Position numbers and translations under genes: made by a program. From assembly GCA_014529385.2 (NCBI GenBank), contig CM043944.1, positions 55,907,768-55,971,767 on the forward strand: 64,000 bases of DNA, given 5' to 3'. Position 1 is the stretch's first letter. Each line of letters starts with the position of its first letter. The notes below the pieces were generated by a model, which saw nothing but the letters and a program-made list of their open reading frames with translations, was not told where the DNA came from and did not search any database. Positions 54,401-64,000 of the stretch are shown piece after piece. The stretch comes from Adiantum capillus-veneris (Eukaryota; Streptophyta; Polypodiopsida; Polypodiales; Pteridaceae).

Positions 54401-56672
54401 GTTGCGGTAGTTGCTCAACAGGTGGAGCAGGCATCAATACAGGAGCTCGAGGTGCATCCGTCCAGGCTATAGGTGGTCTATTTGCCATCATACGTTTGAT
54501 CATTAAACAATCCTTAGCTTGGTGACCATACCTACCACATGCGTTGCAAGTTCCATTAAATTTTACTCTAAACGTAGGGCACTCACTAGTGCTATGTGGA
54601 CCTAAGCAAATGGAACACCATTGTTGCTCCCTTCTTGGATACATGTGACTATTTTGAGGGGGTCGATTATCCTTAAGAGACTCTTGGATTGCCTTGGTGA
54701 GGTCTGTCGAGAATGTCTCAAATACCTTTGGCTCATTGGCAATGGGCTTTGCAGTCATGGGTTCATACTCAATGGCTTGTGAGCTAGTGGATCTCGTGTC
54801 AGTAGACACCCTCATGCCTGCTATCATCAAGTTGTCCTCTAATTGGATTGCATTGTCAGTGACATCTTCCCAGGTTGTGATACCTCTAATCACTAGTCCA
54901 TTATAGATTCCTTCATTCCTCAACCCTCGAATGAATCGATCAAGTAGTTGGTTATTGTTGAAGCACTCATTTACAGGGCAGAGAGAGTTTAAGTGCTTTA
55001 GACGACTAATGAAGTCCCTTACTGACTCTCCTTCCTTACGTTCGGCCTTCTGTAGCTGAGATGCTACACCCCAAAGCACACCTTCTCGTATGTACTCCTT
55101 TAGAAAAAACCTTCGAAGGGTAGGGTAGATTGTTTTCTCATCCACCCTTAGGGTTCTATACCAATCTCCAGCCTTCCCACTTAATGTCAAGCTTAAGGCA
55201 TTGCACTTATGTAGTTCGTTGCGTTCCCCTAAGGAATCACATACTTGTTCAAACACTTCAATGTGTTTTCTAGCATCTTCGTCCCCATTGAATTTTTGAG
55301 TGAGTTTGGCAATTTGTACTGCCTTACTTCTAGGCTCTCTATCAGATGCATGACGCATATTTTCCGCGATAGATCGACCTATGGTTTGAGCAAACGCTGC
55401 CAAGTCACCTATGTGAGGAGGCAGGGCCGGTGGAGGTACTCTTGGAATCATATGTGGGAGAGGGACGGGTACCGGTCTTGGCATATGTGTGGATGATGCA
55501 GGATATGGAACATAGCCGGGCATAGGTCCACTCGGATAAGGGCTAGGGAGCGGCACTCGAGGAGCATAAGCAAGTGGTACAATTGGAGGTGTGGGGGCCA
55601 TGTGTGCATAAGGGGCTAGAGGCACATACGGTCGAGGCCCCATATTAGGTACTACGACACTAGGTAGTGGCACTGCGCTAACCGTAGATGTCATCGGTAC
55701 ATTCTCTGTCAGGCCTATCCCTGGAGTGAGCACTGTGTTTTCCTTAATAGAGGGTTGAGCCAAGTTAGGGAAGCTAAAGTTTTCACTCGGAGGCTCAGAT
55801 TGCATAGAGACCCCAGGTGAAATGACGTAAGATGGGTCCATGAGACTCATTAGAGGAGTCTCCATTTGTGATAGAGTAGGCTGTTGAGCCTTGCTCGTAT
55901 CCAGAAATCTCATGGGGCCAGTTGAGAGTATATTTACCCCTCGGTTTTGCCTTTCTGATTGAATAATGCGATGGATAACATTACAGATCATTTTCTGTTG
56001 ATCTTCAATGCTCGTGGCACTAGAGGTGGATTGTACAATCTCTATCCATCCTACATGGTAGGCATGGCCGGAGTGTAGATCCGTCAACACCTCAGTGTGG
56101 AGGTCGTATGTCCAATGATCATTAATGAACAATCCTTCTAGAGTTGACGTGTTAACGGTTTCTTGTGAGGTAGAAGCAATGTTGCTCCCCGTGGTTTTAC
56201 TTGTCACCAACGGTACTCTAGAGGGAACTTCTGAAGGAGGCAGCTCAACAGGGCCTTCTTGGTAAGAAGTTGGCAGGATATCCACATGGACACTCTTTGG
56301 GGGTGTGGGGTCCACGTGCGATGTGAAAGGAGAGTCCACTTCCCCACCCCCTTCGTGTGCTTCATTTGCATCAGGTTCCGAGCGAGTAGCTCTACCTAAT
56401 GTTTCCATGAAACGGCTAAACATACTAGTACTAGGCTGTGGAACTTCGGGAGGTGCATGGCCTTCTCTCTCAGTGTTTTGGGTAGGGTATGCTTCCATGA
56501 TTTCTGAGTCGGAGGAGGAATCACTAGCGGCTATTTTAGGGTCTTGAGTGGTGCTACCTTGTGTCCCCGCTGAGGGTCTAGAGCCTATCGTGGATGGGTA
56601 ATGGGTGTCCGTATGAACAGAGGAACCCTCAATATGCTCGTGTTCTAGCACCCGCCTAGAGCGTAAGTGCAT
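51492..56672 (-). CDS. Gypsy-2 gag-protease polyprotein, intact, 1726 codons
   Basis: Starts ATG 56672 (MHLRSRRVLEHEHIEGSSVH). Residues 1-400 are acidic/Ser-Thr-rich, then Pro-rich. The retrotransposon gag domain is at about 430-600 (AQIAKLTQKFNGDEDARKHI-like; FVSRL-type RDFISRLKHLN; DRFIRGLRNEGIYNGLVIRG). Cys-His knuckles: CSICLGPHSTSEC, CNACGRYGHQAKDC, CYECGGPHRAAEC and CNRCGIDHLISQC, in two clusters. The aspartic protease is at about 1285-1400 (ILDGGAGVSIVTKDCW, KMANGTIAKPMGMV, MILGRPFMREAQ). The last 300 residues are basic and carry four W-(V/I)-P-K motifs (YKWVPKASL, LRWIPKRLL, IWVPKRRL, VWVPKKER). It then stops without RT. An uninterrupted frame of this length with young LTRs suggests selection or very recent birth. 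Confidence 0.93.
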   Translation of the reverse strand: MHLRSRRVLEHEHIEGSSVHTDTHYPSTIGSRPSAGTQGSTTQDPKIAASDSSSDSEIMEAYPTQNTEREGHAPPEVPQPSTSMFSRFMETLGRATRSEPDANEAHEGGGEVDSPFTSHVDPTPPKSVHVDILPTSYQEGPVELPPSEVPSRVPLVTSKTTGSNIASTSQETVNTSTLEGLFINDHWTYDLHTEVLTDLHSGHAYHVGWIEIVQSTSSATSIEDQQKMICNVIHRIIQSERQNRGVNILSTGPMRFLDTSKAQQPTLSQMETPLMSLMDPSYVISPGVSMQSEPPSENFSFPNLAQPSIKENTVLTPGIGLTENVPMTSTVSAVPLPSVVVPNMGPRPYVPLAPYAHMAPTPPIVPLAYAPRVPLPSPYPSGPMPGYVPYPASSTHMPRPVPVPLPHMIPRVPPPALPPHIGDLAAFAQTIGRSIAENMRHASDREPRSKAVQIAKLTQKFNGDEDARKHIEVFEQVCDSLGERNELHKCNALSLTLSGKAGDWYRTLRVDEKTIYPTLRRFFLKEYIREGVLWGVASQLQKAERKEGESVRDFISRLKHLNSLCPVNECFNNNQLLDRFIRGLRNEGIYNGLVIRGITTWEDVTDNAIQLEDNLMIAGMRVSTDTRSTSSQAIEYEPMTAKPIANEPKVFETFSTDLTKAIQESLKDNRPPQNSHMYPRREQQWCSICLGPHSTSECPTFRVKFNGTCNACGRYGHQAKDCLMIKRMMANRPPIAWTDAPRAPVLMPAPPVEQLPQHMVPRSQNVVQATPLPPPVPGPQPPHPRVAPMNQVGCEPSNAYADGCEEEIDTSIAYGLDTLEECPIYYMEDCWGQVKPVYQAAALASKGQNINTQARRPPLQCYECGGPHRAAECPIRLQKNAAQMQMNQGSTSAMPILTCNRCGIDHLISQCPYNPNAPKITPLNLVEIASVTSPIQPIAPAYAITQSMLQGPGHILEERDTASVIQAKKKKTRRKRLQNTENSKPSSKTNIGTGDDPVYMNDLEDDSDSIETMESRTNTTKGKTDKENRNMEPNEIRIRENHKEPLKTPQVFPNPIQDPQDKPQGQKGKNRKKKIGMYPNPVDEIEQVKHLRGLVEETQRKLEPEPMHVKIHDTVFPMQVHPPHMNHRPLAISSIIQEGSEDGTSESEHTPFLLERMFNEGIPDPIEEYEIPSSPVPSQGPTPCKMPMNVAKLVDFMSSEVRTTIIAKLYGDPELFLALRAFLIGELRTGLPQFAQPNRPDSIMIDEENHVQSLDLDGHESVIEVPINELGQYFEGDESNATLPITTKGLTIKGILDGGAGVSIVTKDCWESMGKPRLSVTNIVVKMANGTIAKPMGMVKDLKIKVLGHKVRHTFIVMDFSKHLMSYEMILGRPFMREAQMVHDWSKNHVYLQFQDSVLRVDLVTGKVHPLGSKTIIDHRSDTRVHSAPLKYCYTCKKDTDIGQDSPYMDILPGMTESDNVDWVHLASTIDTWGNKGTTWVTPKGDEMPIPLNMLQAMHIASNKTHPNVTKKTYKWVPKASLVTITSAKKQKPCKKRTTRSKKSKKMLRWIPKRLLESQGYYQGNDQIWVPKRRLCSYLSPDPSEPNPVAPKRINDRGKKKFTECYTPSPELVWVPKKERFVPPSSGRGESHEASSSSCNTSIEVKASTQPPSIVVDLHEATKESTPPSVQESPDEPLQVRSWESTLPPLQLDEAPRVIENYWQKSSPITNWNNCFQRVTSSFQTV

Positions 56673-57635
56673 GTGCTTTTGATACCCTAAGGTGTCAAAA
56701 AGCTGCTCTAGGAGGCCTTGTGACTAGTTTTTTGCGTGTTTTTTGTTTGTTTTTTTTGCTAGATTTTTTAGAGCGTGTCGTGGAATGGGCCGTGTGATAG
56801 CTCGAAACGAGCGTATCGCTAGGAGGGACGCGCTGTGCTTTACAGCCCACCGTTTGGTTCTATTTTGCTCCAGAAAAGCCCGAAACAGTCTTTTCCTAGC
56901 TAGGGAACTAGGCTCCAAATAGCAAGTCTAAGGGTGCAAGTAGGAAGAGAAGGGAGGAGAGTGGAGGACTTGTCCCACATGCTCTCATTCCCTCTTGAGG
57001 GAGTAGGGTATATATATAAGAGTGAGTCTGGTATATATCAAAAGACTGAGGACTGAGGCCTGGGCCTGGGCCTGGGCCTGGGCAAATGATCCCAATCCCG
57101 ATCTATCTTTTATACAAACCAACCCGTCCGTTTTTATAACTCACGCTTTTTATTTTCGAAAATCTAACCTCCCCCTCGCTCACGTTTTTATTTTTTGATT
57201 TTTTTTTCAAAAAATTTAAAAATTTTCAGATTTTTTTTAAAAAATTTGGTACGCGTTTTGGTGCGCGTTGACCTCACCTACCTATTTACTGTCCCACCTA
57301 CCTACTGACCTGCTAATCAGTGGTTCACCTAATTACTAACCTGCTTAATTAACTAACTGTGCGCCTAACTGTGCACAAACCAGAAAACACAGAAAATGCA
57401 GAAGATGCAGAAATTGAAACTTGACAGAACTGTGCAGTGCAAACCAGAAAATGCAGAAAATGCAAAAACGCAAGAAATGCTAACTGTGCAGTGCAAACCA
57501 GAAAATGTAGAAAACGCAAAAATGCAAAAAACAGAAATCTCCACACAACTACACACACTCATTCCCTGCCTTTCCTATGATAGAAATTGCACCACAAGAA
57601 AGCGTAAAGTGCTTAACCGAGCTTAGTGTAGGGCA
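56673..57635 (-). other. Gypsy-2 leader
   Basis: About 1 kb, untranslated. It includes a (GGGCCT)n run at about 57057-57083, AT-rich runs, and a three-unit minisatellite at about 57368-57540 whose units start ACTGTGCA (57368, 57430, 57483) and are rich in GAAAATGCA. Confidence 0.7.
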
Positions 57636-57636
57636 T

Positions 57637-57655
57637 TTCCCCGGCAGCGGCGCCA
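57637..57655 (-). other. Gypsy-2 primer-binding site
   Basis: Minus-strand TGGCGCCGCTGCCGGGGA, four bases inside the LTR edge at 57660. Shared base for base with the LTR A element at 44752-44769. Confidence 0.85.
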
Positions 57656-57659
57656 AAAA

Positions 57660-58235
57660 TGTGCGCTCCTTGCCGCACTGTCGAAGCAAGGGACTTGCCA
57701 ATACACCGTGTGCGAGCCACAAATGGCTCCAAGCACACAACAAGCCTAAACTAGCAAGCTCAAGAGAGCAAAGGGTGTGTCACTCACCGCTCTACGCTCG
57801 CCTTCGTGGTGGATTCCTCGCCGCGATGAAGAAGAAGCTGCAGTCGTGCCGCGCTCAACCGCTTCGCCACCGTCGTGCCTTCTTAATGCTCGATCGCACA
57901 CACACTCTCCCTCTCTCTCTCTCACACACACATACACACACAAGGAGGTGAAGAAGAAGAAGATAGAGATGGAGATGGAGCAAGAGCACTCTTCTATTGC
58001 ACAAATGAGAGAATGAGTAAAAATTAGGTTTAGTTGGCTTTTATATGAGCTCACCCCATTCACACTTGCGCGCCCATGCTTAGCCAACTAATCCCTTGAA
58101 TGTCCCAGTTAGAGTGCGCCTCTCATCGGCGATCACTCTTACCCTTTTCCTATTGGTCCGACAAGCCCGGTACCTGACTCTAAATAATACCACGTTTATA
58201 GATCATAGGGTGTCCGTGTGCCATGAGGGTTAACA
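57660..58235 (-). repeat. Gypsy-2 5' LTR
   Basis: 576 bp, TGTGCGCTCCTTGCC...GGGTTAACA on the plus strand, followed by GTACC. Confidence 0.95.
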
Positions 58236-58423
58236 GTACCCCCCATAGGTGTCTCCCCCATAGATGTCGGACCCTCGTGTGTGAAGCCTGGAGGCGTAGT
58301 ACTTGTGCCTCTGGCTACCTAGTACTGAGAAGCCTCTGCCATCTGACTGGGCGTCATTCGTGTGACAAAGCCCATAAATGTATCTGCACTCATAGAAGCG
58401 GGATCTGGAAACTAGTTTGCCAT
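58236..58423 (-). pseudogene. CACTA TnpA-like gene, N-terminal part
   Basis: Minus-strand ATG at 58421-58423, then MAN, a TAG stop, FPDPASMSADTFMGFVTRMT and PSQMAEASQY, another TAG, then GTSTTPPGFTHEGPTSMGE and TPMGG to the Gypsy-2 edge. Repeated CCCCCATAGG (PMGG) text lies on both sides of the insertion, which supports joining it to 48288-49249. Two stops make it a pseudogene. Confidence 0.65.
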
Positions 58424-58530
58424 ACTAAAGTCCTACACAAAGAAAGTAAAATAAAGCGTAAGAACACCTTTGTTTAAATTAAATTTAAGCTTAATTTTAA
58501 ATCAACGTCTTCACACAAACACTTACATGC

Positions 58531-61500
58531 CTAGGCCTCGATGAGTGAGGCATCATCGATAAGATCTTGCACCGTATCATCGTCTATCTCTAATTGCAGA
58601 CATGACTCTGCCGCCCAACTCGTTCTGGAAGATTGTCTTCATCCATTGCATCTTCATCTACAAGTGTCAATTCTGCCTCGTCTACATCATCCCTTGTATA
58701 TCTATCAGCTTCCTCTGCCATACCTTCGTCCATCCCATCTAATGTCACAGTAGTATGGACGTCGTCTGACCGACTTTCCTCCAGGAGCTCTTGCCCTTCA
58801 AATACTTGTTTATTTCTTGGAGCAACCTGAACCACAAACCACCATTGTTGCTCTCAAGGGTCCGGTACAAAGACCACTTGCTCGCAATGTTCGGGGAGAG
58901 CAAACGTGTCACTCGCATCTGTCCAAACCTTTGTAGAATCTATTTGCACAAGCTTGTTTCCATCACTGCGTACCATTGCATTGCGACCATAAGTAATCAC
59001 CTTGAACCACTTCACATCCAACAAAAACATCTCAAACCGCCTGAAGCTGACTTTCACGATATCTGACACCAGACCACAGTAATCCAGGTTGCTAGTGCTC
59101 TCATTCGTGTCTCTGGCACTGGCCCTGCTCTTTTGCATGAAACTAGCCATTATCCCACCGTCAAACGTGTTTCTTCTGCTATCAATTTGTTGTGTTCTGA
59201 AATGCTTTCCATGCGACCACAATGCCATGTATGTATGATACTTCCAGTCATATCCAATAGCCAACTCTTCCTCTTCTAGAGATATGGGTTCTCCGATCTG
59301 TCGAGCTGCTCTCATTGTCTTGTCCAACCATGCCATTGTAGGGAATTCAGGTAGAGGAGCGAGATAGTATGGCAAGGGTAAGCCTCTAGTCGTTCGGCTT
59401 TGCCTGAAATCGTGCCGCTCCCTACTGCGTCTCTCTTTCTCTTCTTCGTACCTTTCAAGCCATTTTTGCATCGGTGCTGAATTTAGTATACAGAACTTCA
59501 TGATCTTTTCTTGCATGGCGTTGTTCATTTTCTTCGGCACCCCTTGCCCTTGCGGCTTCTCTCCCACCAGTCTTGCATCCTCCTCATCGCTCCACAGTCG
59601 AGGCATTTCTGGGTCAGAAACGAACAGAAATTCGGTTGTCAAGACAAGAGACTCTTGCACCAGCCATCCTTCTGCCATGCTCCCCTCTAGACGCGCTTTT
59701 TGGCGAACAAAACCCTTCAGTGTTTTCATGAACCGCTCTAGAAAGAACATCCAATGGCTGTGGACTGTACCTGCCACTGCAACCTCATCTACTACATGGA
59801 CGAGCAAGTGCATTTGGATAGTTAGGCAGCTCGTGGATAGATACTTCTCAATCATGCAAACTACCTCAATGGAGTTAGCCCTTGCGACTGCAATAGATTC
59901 CTCTCAAATCTCCTTGGAAGAGATCCACCGCACTAGCTCTGAAATATTGTATATGCAGGTCCACACTTCCTCCGTTAAACACCCCTTGATCGCAATTGGA
60001 AGAATAAATTGCAAGAACTTATGCCAGTCGTGCAATTTCAGTCTTGACAGTTGATCGTCACGGGTGAATGCTCTCTTGAGACATCGCATATATCCTGTTG
60101 GTGTCCTGAACTCTAAAATCCCCCTTTTAACTTGTCGCTCTTCGCTTTTTAGCAATACCCATGTCGCTCTTGGAAGTTTTGTTTGTCCAGCTGCATTGGT
60201 GAAAGGCCACAGCTCTGGTATCTTTCCAACTGACTGCAAATCATCTCGTGAAGCTCGATTGTCTTTCATTCCCATGATTGTCTTCCAGAGGAGCTCTCCC
60301 ACATTCTTGAATATATGCATTGGATCCAGCAAATGGTTAATTAGTAGATCACCCCAGTACGGCAATGTATGGAGAATGGACAAACCTTTCATTCCTGGAA
60401 CAGGTTGCCCCTCATGTTGCTCCCATCGGCGATGCCACTCTTGTACATGCATAGGACGACATTCGACGCGACCAAGCTAACCTTCGCGCAAGTGATGGCC
60501 ATCTAGAAGATAACGGTGGTGGCCTTGATAAATTGTCTTTGGAAGAGAGGCAGAATAGCACACATCCAAAGACTGCCCGTAAATTGGACATGCATTGTAT
60601 CCTGAAGTTGTTAGCCCTACAGATAATAAAGCATGAGTCAGGCCAAGGCAAAGTGCTTGTGAATAGCGAGAATTTTGTAAATCAAGAACCATTACCAGAA
60701 GCTTCTCTGTATCCTGACCAATCATGCATAGTCCACATAAGAAGTCCTTGGATCCTTGCATGTTGTTGTCCTACTGGTTCAACCGCATCTGCTATGTCGA
60801 TCCCATGCCATAACTCTTGGAGCTCGTCAACTAGTGGAGCTAGATAAACATCCATGTTTTTTGCCTTGAACTTACCAGGTACAATCAATCTTAATATCAA
60901 ATGACCCTTCTTGATGGCAAGCCACGGTGGGAGGTTATAATTGGTAAGGCACACATGCCAAGTGCTCCATGACGAGCTTCTCAAGCCAAATGGATTGACT
61001 CCATCCATTGCCATGCCCAAACGCTACGTGGTTCACTCTTAAAATGTGACCAGGTATCTTCAATGTGCCTCCAAGCCTTTGAATCAGCAGGCACCCTAAA
61101 TGTTGCATCAGTGGATCTATTCGTAGAATGCCACTGCATCAACTTTGCAATGGAACCACAACGAAACATGCTTTTTATCCTAGGAATAATAGGGAAATGC
61201 CGCAACACTTTAGCTGGCACTGTCTTGCCAACTGCATCTTGTTTGTAGCGCATTGCTCCGCACTTAGGACATGACAGACAATCTGAAAATTCATTGCCAA
61301 AAAGAAAGCAATCATTTGGACCTGCATGAATCTTGTTGTAGTCCAAGACAACTGAGGTCAATAGTTGCTTTGCGTCTGGCCTGGAGGGGGGCATTTCATT
61401 GCCAGCCGAGAGAAGTTTCTCCCGCAACAACCTGTTTAAGACACATTAAATTAAAAGGCTCTCCAAGCACGACACCATTGCAATCGGAAAATCTCTTTTC

Positions 61501-62002
61501 TAAATTACGTACCTAAACAAAGCAGTGACGGTTGCATCTGACCCCCGTACACTGACTGAAGATTCAAAAATGCCAGACAAGTATGAAGCACAGATATTTT
61601 GGCGCCTTCATACATTGGTTGACGTGTCAACTTCCTCAACATGTCTTCAGGAGATAGGCACACGGCTTCTGGTGCTTCTTCGTTAGTGTTCTCCTCAACT
61701 GTCTAGAAGAAGGCATCCAGCACCTCCTCCATGCCGTCGTCTTCTGTCTGTAAGCCCTTTTCTGCTTCCATCCTTGGCTCTATATTGGTCGGACCTTCAC
61801 GCATAATCCTTTTTCTCTCTCTCTCAGATGTAGGTGCTATGTCGCAAAAATCAATGCCCATTCCGTAGGAGTCGTATCGTAGATTCTGTACGGTTATTCT
61901 AGCAAACTCTCCGTACTTGTGCACATGCTCATTACATATCCTACGCTTGTGCATGATTTGATACTTGCAGAGTGTGCACGAGCATGCAATCTTTTCCTCC
62001 AT
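58531..62002 (-). pseudogene. CACTA tnp2 transposase
   Basis: The N-terminus (62002) has a Cys-rich segment CSCTLCKYQIMHKRRICNEH as in plant TNP2 proteins. Then PEDMLRKLTRQPMYEGAKIS, and an 81-bp intron (61512-61432) into LLREKLLSAGNEMPPSRPDA, CPKCGAMRYK, RLGMAMDGVNPFG, YLAPLVDELQELWHGIDIAD, SILHTLPYWGDLLINHLLDP and MHIFKNVGELLWKTIMGMKD (Transposase_21). The DUF4218 part is HLLVHVVDEVAVAGTVHSHW, FLERFMKTLKGFV and ARLEGSMAEGWLVQES, and the end is WWFVVQVAPRNKQVFEGQEL with an acidic tail. Frameshifts near 61545, 61015, 60760, 60450 and 59880, and a TGA after FVPDP (58857), break it. It would cut and insert the CACTA ends; now inactive. Confidence 0.85.
61432..61512 (-). other. Intron of tnp2
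   Basis: Minus-strand GTACGTAA donor and TTAAACAG acceptor. Joining gives SDATVTALF-R-LLREKLLSAG, the continuous text expected of TNP2. Confidence 0.7.
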
Positions 62003-62270
62003 GTTAGTTGATGACGTTGCGATCTACAATGATTATAAATGTTGTTTTAATATATATACTCCTCACAATGTAAACTACCTCGCATTCTCTAGTCTTGCCC
62101 AATCTCCGCACACCTCGGTCCAGAGGTGTACGGAGATCAGGACCACCGGGTCAAAATCTCGTCTTTATTTGTCAAATCCTATATGGGTAGACACATATGT
62201 GCACTCCCAAGTGTACTTGGCAATGCATGTAGTGGAAAAAACCCCTTTGCCTCTTTTAGTTCCATAGTTT
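62003..62270. other. Region beyond tnp2, with a hairpin
   Basis: No gene. 62102-62116 and 62123-62137 (ATCTCCGCACACCTC / GAGGTGTACGGAGAT) form a 15-bp stem with one mismatch and a 6-base loop. The missing right end of the CACTA element should lie here or further right. Confidence 0.5.
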
Positions 62271-62271
62271 C

Positions 62272-63787
<1,516 letters not shown>

Positions 63788-63803
63788 ATCTCTCCCTCCT
63801 TGC

Positions 63804-64000
63804 TCATGTCGTCCCCGACATGGCCACTGGGCTACTTCTTCATCGTATGGTCTCACGCATCTTGATCAGTGATTCGTATCTTGCATGCAGATTCATCATT
63901 GTTGGGCCGAAAATATCGGTGTTTATTGTGAAGAAGCCTGTGTAGAACGCTTCTTCAAAGGCCTAGAGGTGATAGGATGGTAGAAACATTATCGTATGAT
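63804..64000 (-). mobile_element. 3' end of the internal region of the LTR B element
   Basis: Internal DNA of the element that owns LTR B, cut by the window end. On the minus strand just inside the tract, GCCATGTCGGGGACGACATG precedes AGCAAGGAGGGAGAGA. No domain can be assigned from 200 bp. Confidence 0.5.

Larger units (their letters stand above)
49250..58235 (-). mobile_element. Gypsy-2: recent LTR element with gag-protease ORF only
   Basis: 8986-bp minus-strand insertion into the CACTA element, flanked by GTACC (49245-49249 and 58236-58240). LTRs are 594 and 576 bp, with about ten substitutions between them; most of the length difference is a CT/CA microsatellite. From high to low: 5' LTR, primer site, leader of about 1 kb, one intact 1726-codon ORF with gag, zinc knuckles and protease, then 1.65 kb of non-coding DNA, a polypurine tract and the 3' LTR. 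There is no RT, RNase H or integrase. It resembles the non-autonomous class called TR-GAG and must use enzymes from another element. Confidence 0.95.
47302..62002 (-). mobile_element. CACTA (En/Spm) DNA transposon, minus strand, interrupted by Gypsy-2
   Basis: Left terminus CACTACAACAAAAAAGGGG at 47302, typical of plant CACTA elements. Subterminal repeats follow, then a TnpA-like gene and a tnp2 transposase gene, both on the minus strand. Gypsy-2 (49250-58235) sits inside the TnpA-like gene. I could not find the right terminus (ending TGTAGTG) before 62.85 kb, so the right limit given is just the tnp2 start. Both genes carry stops and frameshifts; the element is dead or depends on help in trans. 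Confidence 0.8.

Noticed and set aside
57000-57025. TATATATATAAG as a promoter of Gypsy-2
   Set aside because: It lies in the internal leader, not the LTR, and in the opposite orientation to the ORF.
62220-62240. Right terminus of the CACTA element at GCATGTAGTGG
   Set aside because: Contains GTAGTG but lacks the TTTTTTGTTG expected from the left terminus, and no matching 3-bp duplication (ATA) follows.

Overview
This is a window of plant nuclear DNA made almost entirely of transposable elements, microsatellites and decayed genes. The best protein-coding gene is a PLS-class pentatricopeptide repeat (PPR) gene at about 22.8-25.75 kb. Its near-identical P-L-S triplets, the abundant PPR debris and the decayed chloroplast chaperonin copy fit a large fern (or other seed-free plant) genome. 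That lineage is my inference from repeat style; no database search was possible.

Layout. 0.65-2.9 kb: a decayed unrecognised gene, split by a Copia element (Copia-1, 2883-7458) with 192-bp LTRs and a CTACA target-site duplication; Copia-1 has lost its integrase. About 8.2-16.3 kb, minus strand: a decayed Gypsy element (Gypsy-1) with gag, protease, RT, RNase H and integrase, plus an extra ORF beyond the integrase. 16.3-20.9 kb, minus strand: a 3'-truncated Copia (Copia-3) whose 5' LTR carries a long (GA)n. 20.9-21.8 kb, plus strand: the RNase H and 3' LTR of a related Copia (Copia-4), head-to-head with Copia-3. 22.8-25.75 kb: the PPR gene. 27.2-28.5 kb: Gypsy integrase and gag relics. 30.1-35.1 kb: a duplicated PPR/Cpn60-beta chimera, a Cpn60-beta pseudogene and a long tract of broken PPR repeats. 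35401-40569: a nearly complete minus-strand Copia (Copia-2, target duplication CAAAC). 40.6-47.3 kb: AT-rich sequence without genes, holding a SINE-like unit, an array of about 300-bp units each centred on the dyad CTATCGCGATAG, and a minus-strand LTR-PBS block (LTR A). 47.3-62.0 kb: a minus-strand CACTA (En/Spm) transposon with tnp2-like and TnpA-like genes, into which Gypsy-2 (49250-58235, target duplication GTACC) is inserted. 62.27-62.85 kb: a compound CT/AT/GT microsatellite. 62852-63787: the LTR of another minus-strand element running off the window (LTR B).

How things relate. Nothing here resembles an operon or pathway. The three complete LTR elements have 5-bp target duplications, so insertion sites and nesting can be read directly: Gypsy-2 is younger than the CACTA element, and Copia-1 is younger than the gene it interrupts. 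Two of these are non-autonomous: Copia-1 (integrase deleted) and Gypsy-2, which has one intact 1726-codon gag-protease ORF but no RT or integrase. The main candidates for something undescribed are the dyad-centred 300-bp array, Gypsy-2, the PPR gene with exact 306-bp periodicity, the PPR-chaperonin chimera, and a 40-bp identical leader block shared by two diverged Copia elements.
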